DNA from: Haloplanus sp. CK5-1
GTDB taxonomy: Archaea > Halobacteriota > Halobacteria > Halobacteriales > Haloferacaceae
Direction of reading: 5' to 3'
DNA: 64,000 bases
NCBI RefSeq assembly: GCF_037201915.1
Contig: NZ_CP147505.1
Coordinates: 3,038,001-3,102,000 of the forward strand
This document shows positions 8,811 to 16,367 of this stretch, piece by piece. Every line of letters begins with the position of its first letter. Position 1 is the first letter of the stretch. A model generated the notes under the pieces. The model searched no databases and was not told the origin of the DNA. It saw nothing but the letters and a program-made list of their open reading frames with translations. A program made the position numbers and the translations under genes.

Positions 8811-9548
8811 ATGCTCACGACGGATCTCTCCGACCGGGTGGCGCTGGTGACTGGGAGCGCGTTGGGTGTCGGCCGGGAACTCGCCCTCTCGATGGCCGAC
8901 GCCGGCGCGTCGGTCGCCGTCCACTACCACACCAGCGCCGAGGACGCGCGCGCGACGGCGGCCGTCGCCCGCGAGGCGAGCGGGTCGGCCACGACCGTCC
9001 AAGGCGACGTGACCGACCCCGACGAGGTGGACGCCATGTTCGAGGCGGTCGAGGCCGACCTCGGGACGGTCGACCTACTCGTCAACAACGTCGGTGACTT
9101 CGCCCCCCGCCACTGGGAAGACCTCGACTTCGAAACGTGGAACCGGGTGCTGGAGACGAACCTCAACGGCACGTACCTCTGCTCGAAGCGGGCACTCCCC
9201 GCGATGCGCGAGGCGGGGTTTGGCCGCATCGTCAACGTCGGCTACGCCGGGACGGAGAAGGCGCTCGTCTACCCGAAGAACTTCCCCTACCTCGTCGCGA
9301 AGACGGGCGTCATCATGTTCACGCGGATGCTCGCGAACGACACGACCGAGGACGGCATCACCGTCAACTGCCTCTCACCGTACGTCGTCGAGAACTCCGA
9401 CGAGTTCCCCGACGAGGCCCCACGGGGCCGGTGGGCCTCCTTCGCCGACCTTCGGCAGGTGCTCTTCTTCTTCCTCGATTCCGACAGCGGCTACGTCAGC
9501 GGCGAGAACGTGGAGATAGACGGCGGGTGGATTCCCGAAGCGCTCTGA
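8811..9548 (+). CDS. Short-chain dehydrogenase/reductase
   Basis: A 245-residue classical SDR with a Rossmann fold. The cofactor motif TGSALGVGREL is at 14-24, DVTD at about 66, NNVG (usual NNAG) at about 90 and the catalytic YLVAK at about 160. The position that normally holds the catalytic Ser, in the strand before the Tyr, reads VNVGYAGTEK, with Gly-Tyr-Ala-Gly and no Ser. C-terminal features SPYVVENSDEF and SGYVSGENVEIDGGW are normal for FabG-like SDRs. The GYAG/ENS subgroup reminds me of pteridine or quinonoid reductases, but the substrate is not assignable. Confidence 0.85.
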   Translation: MLTTDLSDRVALVTGSALGVGRELALSMADAGASVAVHYHTSAEDARATAAVAREASGSATTVQGDVTDPDEVDAMFEAVEADLGTVDLLVNNVGDFAPRHWEDLDFETWNRVLETNLNGTYLCSKRALPAMREAGFGRIVNVGYAGTEKALVYPKNFPYLVAKTGVIMFTRMLANDTTEDGITVNCLSPYVVENSDEFPDEAPRGRWASFADLRQVLFFFLDSDSGYVSGENVEIDGGWIPEAL

Positions 9549-9551
9549 GCG

Positions 9552-9944
9552 TTACGCGTTCGGCACGTCGTCGGGGTCGTCCTCGACGGAGCGTTTCATC
9601 GAGTCGCGCCGCGACTTGGCGTCCCGCTTGGTCACCTCCAAGAGGAAGTCGTTCTTGGCGTTGACGGCGTCTTCGGCGGCGTCGGCGTTGCCCTCGGCGA
9701 TCACGTCCGCGGCGTCGCGCTCCTCGAAGTGGACGGCCAGTCTGTCCTTCTTGCTGCTGTACTCCGCGGCACCGGCGACGATGCGCTCGAAGACGGGGTT
9801 GTCGGGGTCCTCGACGACGTAGAGTTCGTGGCCGTCGACCTCCTCGGTGCCCGTCACCGTGCCGAAGTAGCTCTCGATCGTTCCTTTCAGATCCGGCGCG
9901 TTCTCCTCCAGCGTCTCCCCACGACGCATCTTGTACTTCTTCAT
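9552..9944 (-). CDS. DUF5611 family protein
   Basis: A 130-residue acidic protein beginning MKKYKMRRGE. Conserved parts are PDNPVFERIVAGAAEYSSKKDRLAVHFEERD and AKNDFLLEVTKRDAKSRRDSMKR, which I recognise as a haloarchaeal family of unknown function (DUF5611). It is soluble, has no cysteines and no enzyme motifs. It lies downstream of the DUF7093 zinc-finger gene in the same direction with a 45-base gap, so the two may be co-transcribed. It is convergent with the SDR gene, 3 bases apart. Confidence 0.7.
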   Translation of the reverse strand: MKKYKMRRGETLEENAPDLKGTIESYFGTVTGTEEVDGHELYVVEDPDNPVFERIVAGAAEYSSKKDRLAVHFEERDAADVIAEGNADAAEDAVNAKNDFLLEVTKRDAKSRRDSMKRSVEDDPDDVPNA

Positions 9945-9989
9945 AGGGGGTGCTTCGAACAGCGCCGGTTTACCAGTTTCGTCCTTCCC

Positions 9990-10904
9990 TCACCGCTCGG
10001 TAATGTACGACTTGTGACACTCCGGGCAGATGTCGCCAGCACGCATCGAGGATCCACCGGCCGCGCGGGCGTAGCCACAGTTGGGGCAGAAAAACTCCGT
10101 CGCCGTCCCGTCACGGTCGTCGCCGATCGGTTCCACCTCGTCGGCGGCGACGAACTGCTTGTCGGTGGTCGACGACGAGACCGACCCGTTCGTGGCCGCG
10201 CCCCCACGCTCGTCCTCGGCCGTCGTCGACCCCCCGACCGTCGCCGCGGGCGGATCGACGTCACTCGGTTCGGCGTCGAACCCTTCGTCTTCTCCCTCCG
10301 GTTCGGGCCAATCGTCGCCGGAACCGACGACGGTCGACCCGTCGGTCGCGTCGGGACCCGTCGAGTCGCCCGTGGACGGATCCGGTTCGGGCCCGGAGTC
10401 CGATCCGTGCGCGGCGGGCCACTCGCCGTGCCCGCGGTCCTCGCTCGACCCATCGTCGTCGTCGAGGATGATCGCGTCGTCGACGCTCCCGGTTCCGTCG
10501 TCGGGGTCAGAGTCGGAGTCGGAGTCGGCCTCCGCAATCACCGGTTCCGGCTCCGAATCGGGCTCCGGCTCGGACGCCGACCCGAGCTCTTCGGACTCAC
10601 CCACGGTCGGGTCGCCGCCATCGCCGGTGCCGTCGTCGGCGACGGCTTGCCCGTCGGTCGGTCCGTCGCCTTCCCCGAGGTCGGGCGTCACACCGTCGCT
10701 GCCCAGTCCCGTCGCCATCGTCTCGTCGGCAGGGCCCTGCACCGGCCGGACCTCCTTGTTCTCGCTGACGATCCGGCGCTCCCCACACCGGTCGCACATC
10801 TCGACGGTCCGGTAGGTCACCACCACTTCGTCACCCCGCTCCTCGCGCTCGCGCTCCACCTCGCGGTTCGCGTACTCGTGTCCCAGCAGGCACCTGAGTC
10901 CCAT
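9990..10904 (-). CDS. Zinc-ribbon protein with long acidic linker (DUF7093-like)
   Basis: A 304-residue protein in three parts. Residues 1-55 (MGLRCLLGHEY...MCDRCGERRIVSENKEV) form a first Cys/His zinc site. Residues about 60-255 are a low-complexity acidic linker very rich in Asp, Gly, Ser and Pro, with an SDSDSDPDD run. Residues about 265-304 are a C-terminal zinc ribbon, CPNCGYARAAGG...CPECHKSYI, similar to RNA polymerase subunit M/TFIIS-like ribbons. I think this is the haloarchaeal DUF7093 family. It probably bridges two partners through the two zinc modules. The divergent small gene at 11007 shares its promoter region. Confidence 0.7.
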   Translation of the reverse strand: MGLRCLLGHEYANREVEREREERGDEVVVTYRTVEMCDRCGERRIVSENKEVRPVQGPADETMATGLGSDGVTPDLGEGDGPTDGQAVADDGTGDGGDPTVGESEELGSASEPEPDSEPEPVIAEADSDSDSDPDDGTGSVDDAIILDDDDGSSEDRGHGEWPAAHGSDSGPEPDPSTGDSTGPDATDGSTVVGSGDDWPEPEGEDEGFDAEPSDVDPPAATVGGSTTAEDERGGAATNGSVSSSTTDKQFVAADEVEPIGDDRDGTATEFFCPNCGYARAAGGSSMRAGDICPECHKSYITER

Positions 10905-11006
10905 TGGAGTCCGGTAGCGGGCACTACACCAAAAGCGTCCGTCAGACGCGCGTCGGACGCGTCGCCGTCGGTACAGGTAAGCCGTCCGCGGCCGTTAGCC
11001 CCGCGT

Positions 11007-11306
11007 ATGAAGGCCAAGCGGGAGTTCCGGGACCGGCCGGACGTGCAAGTGGCAGTCCTCGACGAGTTGGTCGACCGCCGCGAGGAGGGAATGACCGTGT
11101 TCGAACTCCGTGCGGCCGCCGACCTCGACATCGACACGCTCGAGGGCGCGCTCGCCGACCTGAAAGACGACTCGCTCATCTCGGTCGAGGCCACCGACGG
11201 CCGGACGGTCGTCCTCCCGGACGACCGCGTCGTCCCCGATCCGGCCGATCCGCCGGACGACGACGGGAGCCTGGTCGACGCCGTCCGCGACCGCCTCGGG
11301 CTCTGA
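11007..11306 (+). CDS. Small winged-helix-like protein (DUF6432-like)
   Basis: A 99-residue protein starting MKAKREFRDRPDVQVAVLDEL. The pattern of three helices and a wing (GMTVFELRAAADLDIDTLEGALADLKDDSLISVEATDGRTVVLPD) fits a winged helix like those in MarR regulators. I recognise it as a haloarchaeal DUF6432-type protein. The start was chosen at 11007 because the frame upstream is antisense to the zinc-ribbon gene. It is followed after 43 bases by the YgfZ-like gene in the same direction. It could be a DNA-binding regulator or a structural winged helix. Confidence 0.65.
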   Translation: MKAKREFRDRPDVQVAVLDELVDRREEGMTVFELRAAADLDIDTLEGALADLKDDSLISVEATDGRTVVLPDDRVVPDPADPPDDDGSLVDAVRDRLGL

Positions 11307-11349
11307 TCGACCGCGTCGCTTTTTCCTCCCGGCCGCCTACGCACGCCCG

Positions 11350-12474
11350 ATGACACGCGGCCTCCACGCCGACTACGGCGCCGAGTTCGAGACGCGCGGC
11401 GGACGCACGGTCGTCGCGCACTACGGTCGCCCAGAGCGGACCCACCTCGCGGTCCGCAACGGCGTCGGCGTCATCGAGATGGGCTACGGCGTCGTCGTCG
11501 TCGAGGGAGGAGACGCCGTCGACTACGTCGACAACGCCGTCTCCAACCGCGTCCCGGACGCCGACGGCGAGGGGTGTTACGCACTCCTGCTCGACCCACA
11601 GGGCGGGATCGACACCGACCTGTACGTCTACAACGCCGGGGAACGGCTCCTCTGTTTCACGCCGCCGGCCCGCGCCGAACCCCTCGCGGCCGACTGGAGC
11701 GACAAGGTGTTCATCCAGGACGTGTCGATCCGCGACGCCACCGACGACTTCGCTGTCTTCGGCGTCCACGGACCGAACGCGACGGAGACGCTCTCGACTC
11801 TGTTGGCCGGAGCGACGATTTCGGAGGCGCCACTCACGTTCGTCCGCGGCTCGATCGCCGACGCCGGCGTGACGGCCGTCTCGACGGACGACCCGACCGG
11901 GGAGACGGGCTACGAGGTGGTGTGCGCGGCCGACGACGCCGAGTCCGTCCTCGACTCACTGCTCACCCGTGGTACCCCGACGACGCCCGTCGGCTACCGG
12001 ACGTGGGAGACGCTGACGCTGGAGGCGGGGACGCCGCTGTTCGAGACCGAACTCGACGGCCGGATTCCGAACGTCGCGGGCGTGCGAAACGCCCTCGACT
12101 TCGACAAAGGGTGTTACGTCGGCCAAGAGGTCGTCTCCCGCGTCGAGAACCGGGGCCGCCCGAGCAAACGGCTGGTCAACCTCCTCCTCCTTCCCGACGC
12201 CGATGCCGATTCGGTGGTACCAGACACCGGTGCGGCGGTGCTCGACGGCGACGCCAGCGTCGGGGAAGTGACTCGTGGCGCCGCGAGTCCATCACTCTCT
12301 GGGCAACCGATCGCGCTCGCGTACGTCGATAGCGACGCGTACGAACGTGACGATCCCCTCGATCTCGACCTCGACCTGGGCGTGCGCGTCGACGGCGACG
12401 TGGTGAACGCGGCGTTCAGCGATCTCCCCTTCGTCGAGGGGAGCGGCCGATCGGCCCGCCGCCCCAGTTACTGA
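11350..12474 (+). CDS. YgfZ/GcvT family folate-binding protein
   Basis: A 374-residue protein of the aminomethyltransferase fold. It carries the YgfZ signature K-G-C-Y-x-G-Q-E (residues about 255-262, FDKGCYVGQEVVSR), found in folate-dependent iron-sulfur cluster assembly factors and not in true glycine-cleavage T proteins. Other fold markers are the N-terminal GVIEMGYGVVVVEG and VFGVHGPNAT. It may assist iron-sulfur enzyme maturation. A role as a glycine-cleavage GcvT is less likely because no gcvH or gcvP is nearby and the YgfZ motif is intact. It overlaps the convergent reductase gene by 7 bases. Confidence 0.82.
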   Translation: MTRGLHADYGAEFETRGGRTVVAHYGRPERTHLAVRNGVGVIEMGYGVVVVEGGDAVDYVDNAVSNRVPDADGEGCYALLLDPQGGIDTDLYVYNAGERLLCFTPPARAEPLAADWSDKVFIQDVSIRDATDDFAVFGVHGPNATETLSTLLAGATISEAPLTFVRGSIADAGVTAVSTDDPTGETGYEVVCAADDAESVLDSLLTRGTPTTPVGYRTWETLTLEAGTPLFETELDGRIPNVAGVRNALDFDKGCYVGQEVVSRVENRGRPSKRLVNLLLLPDADADSVVPDTGAAVLDGDASVGEVTRGAASPSLSGQPIALAYVDSDAYERDDPLDLDLDLGVRVDGDVVNAAFSDLPFVEGSGRSARRPSY

Positions 12475-13601
12475 CCGTCCTCGCCGTCGGTGGGCGACGG
12501 GTCGCTCCCCGAGGGGAGGAGTCCCGAGGCGACCGCCCGGAGGTGACGCGCCGAGAGGAGCGACGTGGGACGGTCCATGTGGACGCCGATTTCGCCGTCG
12601 AGCGCCCACAGGCCGAGACGTTGGATCGGCTCCGGGAGCGAGTACGCCCGCCGAATCAGGTGGCCGAGTCCGATCTCCCGACGCAGGTCGTCGCGCCACG
12701 CCCGTTCGTAGTCGGCGAGCGTCGAGGGGTCCGCGGGATCGATCGTCTCGGCGGCGTGGTCCGCGGCGATCATACCGTAGAGGATGCCCCCGCCGGTGAA
12801 GGGTTTGGTCTGGGCGGCGGCGTCGCCGAGGAGGAAGACCCGGTCGCCGGTCACCGTCTCCGGCGGCCCGATCGGGATGCCACCCGAACAGCGGCGGTCC
12901 GTTTCGACGCCGTAGGCGTCGGTCAGGCGGTCGAACGCCTCGGTCACCTCGACGCCCGGCGGCGCGGCGAGGCCGTACTCGACGCCCGCCTCGCCACGGG
13001 GGATGCGCCACGCGAAAAAGCGCGGCACCGTCAGGTGGACGTCGACGAAGTCGCCGTCGTCGGGGGTGTCGTCGAAGGCGAGGACACCGTGGAGTCGCTC
13101 GGCCGGTTCGGGGAGGCCAGCCTCGCGGCGCACCCGCGAGACGGGGCCGTCACAGCCAGCGACCAGTCGTGTCTCGAACGTGACCGTCCCGCCGTCGGCG
13201 CTCGCGGTCACGGTCACCCCGTCGGCGCGTTCTTCGACCCCCGTGACCGTGTGGCCCTCGCGCACGTCGGCCCCGGCCCTCCGTGCGGCGTCGGCGAGCG
13301 TCCGGTCAAGTTCGACCCGATCGATGACGTTCGACACCTCCTCGGACTCGTAGAAAGGATAGGCCCGCGACTCCGGGCCGCCGAGGTGGAAGTTCGCGCC
13401 GTACACCCGGTTTTGCCGCAGGCGGTGCTCGGCGTCGTCGGGGACGTACTCCCAGACGTCCGTGCTGACGTGGCCCGAACAGGCGAGCGGTGTGCCGACC
13501 GTCCCCTTCTCCAGAGCCAGGACGTCGTACCCGGCCTCGGCCGCCCGGCGGGCGAAGCGTGCGCCCGCCGGTCCGACGCCGACCACGACGAAGTCGTACA
13601 T
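12468..13601 (-). CDS. Geranylgeranyl reductase family FAD-dependent oxidoreductase
   Basis: A 377-residue flavoprotein. The dinucleotide-binding motif GVGPAGARFARRAAEAGYDV is at residues 7-26, followed by LEKG. A second FAD motif, GDRVFLLGDAAAQTKPFTGGGI, lies at about 258-280 and is typical of geranylgeranyl reductases that saturate archaeal isoprenoid lipid chains. The Cys in LACSGHVS (about 41) lies in the usual active-site loop. Several paralogues exist in haloarchaea, so lipid or menaquinone side-chain reduction are both possible. The ATG at 13601 starts the Rossmann motif at the expected place. The promoter region is shared with prsW. Confidence 0.85.
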   Translation of the reverse strand: MYDFVVVGVGPAGARFARRAAEAGYDVLALEKGTVGTPLACSGHVSTDVWEYVPDDAEHRLRQNRVYGANFHLGGPESRAYPFYESEEVSNVIDRVELDRTLADAARRAGADVREGHTVTGVEERADGVTVTASADGGTVTFETRLVAGCDGPVSRVRREAGLPEPAERLHGVLAFDDTPDDGDFVDVHLTVPRFFAWRIPRGEAGVEYGLAAPPGVEVTEAFDRLTDAYGVETDRRCSGGIPIGPPETVTGDRVFLLGDAAAQTKPFTGGGILYGMIAADHAAETIDPADPSTLADYERAWRDDLRREIGLGHLIRRAYSLPEPIQRLGLWALDGEIGVHMDRPTSLLSARHLRAVASGLLPSGSDPSPTDGEDGQ

Positions 13602-13685
13602 ACCGGCTCTTCCGCCGCGCCGAGACAAATAGTCGGCGGTCCCGACGGCCAAGGGATTAACCCTCGGGACGCCGACGAGTGACGT

Positions 13686-14696
13686 ATGTCGCGCAGACGG
13701 GACCCGGTCGAGGAACGCGCCGACGACGCCACGGACCTTTACGACGTCGCTACGTGGGAGCGGCGCGGCCCACTCGACGCCGTCGCGTCCGGCATCTACC
13801 GCGTCTCCGTCGCCTCGGCCCGCCTGTTCGTCGTCGGCGTCGCACTCCTCATCCTCGTCGCTATCGGCGGGTTGAGCGCGCTGACCGACCCACAGATCGG
13901 GGTGTTGACCGCCCTTTCGGCCATCCCCGCGCTCGCGCTCACCGTCTACGTCCGCTACTCGGACGTGACGTCCAACGAACCCCTCTCCCTGCTCGTCGCC
14001 ACGTTCTTGCTCGGCGTCCTGACGGCCAACTTCGCCGCGGTCCTCAACTCCTACACCCGCGGGCTCTTCGCCGGCCTCGGCTTCCTCGGGACAGTCCTCT
14101 TTTTCTTCCTCGTCGTCGGCCCCGTCGAGGAGACGGTGAAGCTCCTGGCCGTGCGCCTCTACGCCTACGGCACCGACAGTTTCGAGGCCGTCGTCGACGG
14201 GGCGGTGTACGGTGCGGTCGCCGGACTGGGCTTCGCCACCATCGAGAACGCCCTCTATATCACCCAGAGCGTCGACGTCGCACCGGCCACCGCCGGACTC
14301 GGCATCATCGGGGCCGGCGGCGGCATCACCGCAATCCGCGCGCTGGCCGGACCGGGCCACGTCATCTACTCCGCCTTCGCGGGCTACTACCTCGGCCTCG
14401 CGAAGTTCAACCCGCGGAACCGTGGCCCCATCGTCGTCAAGGGACTGCTCATCGCCACGCTCATCCACGCCACCTACAACGCCACGGTCGGTATCGCCTC
14501 GGGGCTGATCGGGTTCGCGACCGGCCTGCCACAACTCCCCGCCTTCCTGGTGTACGTCCTCATCTACGACGGCATCTTCGGGCTGATCCTCTTCCGGAAG
14601 ATCCGGCGGTACAACCAAACCTACCGGACGGTCCACGAGGACGAGGCGGCCGAGGAGTCGGTCGTCGAGTCCGAGGTGACGGAGTTCGACCCCTAA
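13686..14696 (+). CDS. PrsW family intramembrane metalloprotease
   Basis: A 336-residue polytopic membrane protein with about eight transmembrane segments. The PrsW motifs are all present: the glutamate pair in VGPVEETVKLLAVR (about 142-155), FATIENALYI with a further Glu, the His in GHVIYSAFAGYYLGLAKF and the final His in LLIATLIHATYNA. In bacteria PrsW cleaves membrane-anchored anti-sigma factors; archaea lack those, so the substrate here is unknown. A TATA-like gattaacc 28 bases before the ATG indicates a nearly leaderless transcript. It overlaps the convergent riboflavin synthase gene by 4 bases. Confidence 0.9.
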   Translation: MSRRRDPVEERADDATDLYDVATWERRGPLDAVASGIYRVSVASARLFVVGVALLILVAIGGLSALTDPQIGVLTALSAIPALALTVYVRYSDVTSNEPLSLLVATFLLGVLTANFAAVLNSYTRGLFAGLGFLGTVLFFFLVVGPVEETVKLLAVRLYAYGTDSFEAVVDGAVYGAVAGLGFATIENALYITQSVDVAPATAGLGIIGAGGGITAIRALAGPGHVIYSAFAGYYLGLAKFNPRNRGPIVVKGLLIATLIHATYNATVGIASGLIGFATGLPQLPAFLVYVLIYDGIFGLILFRKIRRYNQTYRTVHEDEAAEESVVESEVTEFDP

Positions 14697-15274
14697 ACCA
14701 GTCGCTCGACGTACTTCGCCACCACGTCCACCTCGACGTGGACGGGGTCGCCAGCCGCCTTTTCGGAGAGCGTCGTCAGGTCGTACGTCGTCGGGATGAT
14801 CGCGACCGACACCGTCCCGGCGTCGTCGTCGAGCGCCGCGACGGTGAGGCTGATGCCGTCGAGCGCGATGGAGCCCTTCGAGACCACGTAGCGCCGCAGG
14901 TCGTCGGGGAGGCCGAACGTGAACCGCCAGTCGTCGCCGACCCGCTCGACCGCCTCGACCGTCGCGACGCCGTCGACGTGGCCCTGGACGACGTGGCCGT
15001 CGAACCGTCCCTCCGCGGGCATGGCGCGTTCGAGGTTGACCGCGTCTCCGATCGCGACGCTCCCGAGGTACGTCTTCTCGACCGTCTCCTCGGCGAGGAA
15101 CACCTCGAACCAGTCGTCGTCGTGGCGTTCGACCGTGAGACAGGCGCCGCTCACGCTGATCGACTGGCCCTCCGCGACGGCGTCGAAGCCGTGGCACAGG
15201 CGGAGGCGACGACCCCCGTCGGCGTCGTCGACGCCGATCACTTCTCCCGTCCCCTCGACGATGCCCGTGAACAT
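14693..15274 (-). CDS. ribE: Riboflavin synthase, alpha-chain type
   Basis: A 193-residue enzyme made of two similar lumazine-binding beta barrels. It starts MFTGIVEGTGEV, the family signature, with ISVSGACLTVER in the first barrel and GHVVQGHVDGVATVE and SIALDGISLTVAAL in the second. It dismutates two molecules of 6,7-dimethyl-8-ribityllumazine to riboflavin. This is the bacterial-type trimeric enzyme, unlike the unrelated archaeal RibC; its presence in haloarchaea points to an old transfer. The ATG at 15274 gives the canonical N-terminus. No other riboflavin genes are in the window. Confidence 0.92.
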   Translation of the reverse strand: MFTGIVEGTGEVIGVDDADGGRRLRLCHGFDAVAEGQSISVSGACLTVERHDDDWFEVFLAEETVEKTYLGSVAIGDAVNLERAMPAEGRFDGHVVQGHVDGVATVEAVERVGDDWRFTFGLPDDLRRYVVSKGSIALDGISLTVAALDDDAGTVSVAIIPTTYDLTTLSEKAAGDPVHVEVDVVAKYVERLV

Positions 15275-15365
15275 ACCAGCCCGTCGGGGACGGCCGGAGT
15301 AAGGGGTTGCGATCCAGCCGACGCGAAGCGGCGACGCTTTGGGGCGGCGCGCCGTAGCCACCACT

Positions 15366-15626
15366 ATGCGACTCGGGATCATCGAGACGGTCGGGCTGGC
15401 GGCGTCGCTGATCTTCGCCATCCCGCTCGGTCTGTTCGGGATCGAGAGCCTCCTCTCGGGCCGCCCGGCGCTCGGGGGCGGCCTCGTCGTCGTCGCGGTC
15501 CTGATGGTCGTGCTCCCGCGTCGGCTCACGACCCCCGCCGACCTGCCGGGCGCGGTCGTCGAGCGGGTCGTCGGGAGCGCGGTGAAAGAGCCCGACGCCG
15601 ACGACGAGGAGCGTCGTACCGACTGA
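15366..15626 (+). CDS. Small membrane protein (DUF7533-like)
   Basis: An 86-residue protein with two hydrophobic helices (about 5-27 and 33-52) around a short loop, then a charged C-terminal tail in the cytoplasm. The sequence MRLGIIETVGLAASLIFAIPLGLFGIE and VLMVVLPRRLTTPADL recalls a small haloarchaeal family that I believe is DUF7533; function unknown. The ATG at 15366 has a TATA-like gctttggg 26 bases upstream, supporting this start and a leaderless transcript. It runs towards the M24-like gene on the opposite strand with a 54-base gap. Confidence 0.65.
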   Translation: MRLGIIETVGLAASLIFAIPLGLFGIESLLSGRPALGGGLVVVAVLMVVLPRRLTTPADLPGAVVERVVGSAVKEPDADDEERRTD

Positions 15627-15680
15627 CCGTCGTCACACACCCGGTCGCGGGATCACTGGCGATCGGGGTGTCGAACCGTT

Positions 15681-16367
15681 TCACTCGCTACTGTCGTACG
15701 CCCCCGTCGACAGCGACGTCGGCGTCGACCCGAGCGGTCGACAGCCCGACTCGGTGACCGTGTAACACGTCCCGATCCGGACGCGGCCGCGATCCGTCTC
15801 GGTCGCGATCGGATCGAGGACGAAGACGTCGCCGGCGTCGAGGGAGTCGTCCGTCGAGAAGTCGAGGACCCGGCTCCCGACCGACCGCGCCACGGGGCCG
15901 TCGGCTGCGAGGCCGTACGCCCCCAGTTCGGCGATCGCCTCGTCGACGACCCGTCGGGCGGGCAGTCCGGGTTCGACGACCCGTCGGACGGCGTCGTGTG
16001 CCATGCCGACCGCGACGGCGGCCCGACGCTCCCACCCGCCGCGCCCGTCGACGACGAACGTCCGCGATAGCGGGCCGGCGACCCCGTCTACCCGGGGTTC
16101 GAGGGCGACACGTACCGGACGTCCAGCAGCCAGTTCTCCCGCGGGTTCGACGGTCGTCGCGCCCGACGGGTCGCCGCCCGCCCGGCGTACCCCGCCGTCG
16201 GCGACGGTCGCCAGTCGGTCGGCCGTGAGCGGGTCGCCGTCGACGCGCAGGTGGCCGTCGGCCGGCGTCGCGGCCGCGAGTTCGACCGCGGCGGCGACGA
16301 CGCCGGCGTCGGCGGAGTCGAGTGCGGATTCGACCGCTCGCGCCGCGGCGTCGGCCCCGCCCGTCAC
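15681..16367 (-). CDS. Degenerate peptidase M24 (pita-bread) family protein
   Basis: A 228-residue protein with the layout of M24 aminopeptidases: PLSRTFVVDGRGG matches the SDITRTF strand, AVRRVVEPGLPARRVVDEAIAELGAYGL matches the helix pair, and RVRIGTCYTVTESGC matches the closing RIEDTVLVTEDGC. The metal ligands look lost: the usual first Asp region reads EPRVDG, the second Asp is Leu, the GHGxGxxxH box is absent and the closing Glu is Gly. It is probably a binding module, not a peptidase. The GTG start at 16367 overlaps the UvrD stop as GTGA, so the two are translationally coupled. Confidence 0.65.
   Translation of the reverse strand: MTGGADAAARAVESALDSADAGVVAAAVELAAATPADGHLRVDGDPLTADRLATVADGGVRRAGGDPSGATTVEPAGELAAGRPVRVALEPRVDGVAGPLSRTFVVDGRGGWERRAAVAVGMAHDAVRRVVEPGLPARRVVDEAIAELGAYGLAADGPVARSVGSRVLDFSTDDSLDAGDVFVLDPIATETDRGRVRIGTCYTVTESGCRPLGSTPTSLSTGAYDSSE

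Noticed and set aside
12468-15197. 909-codon extension of the geranylgeranyl reductase frame
   Set aside because: The extension is antisense to prsW and riboflavin synthase DNA; the Rossmann motif starts right after the ATG at 13601.
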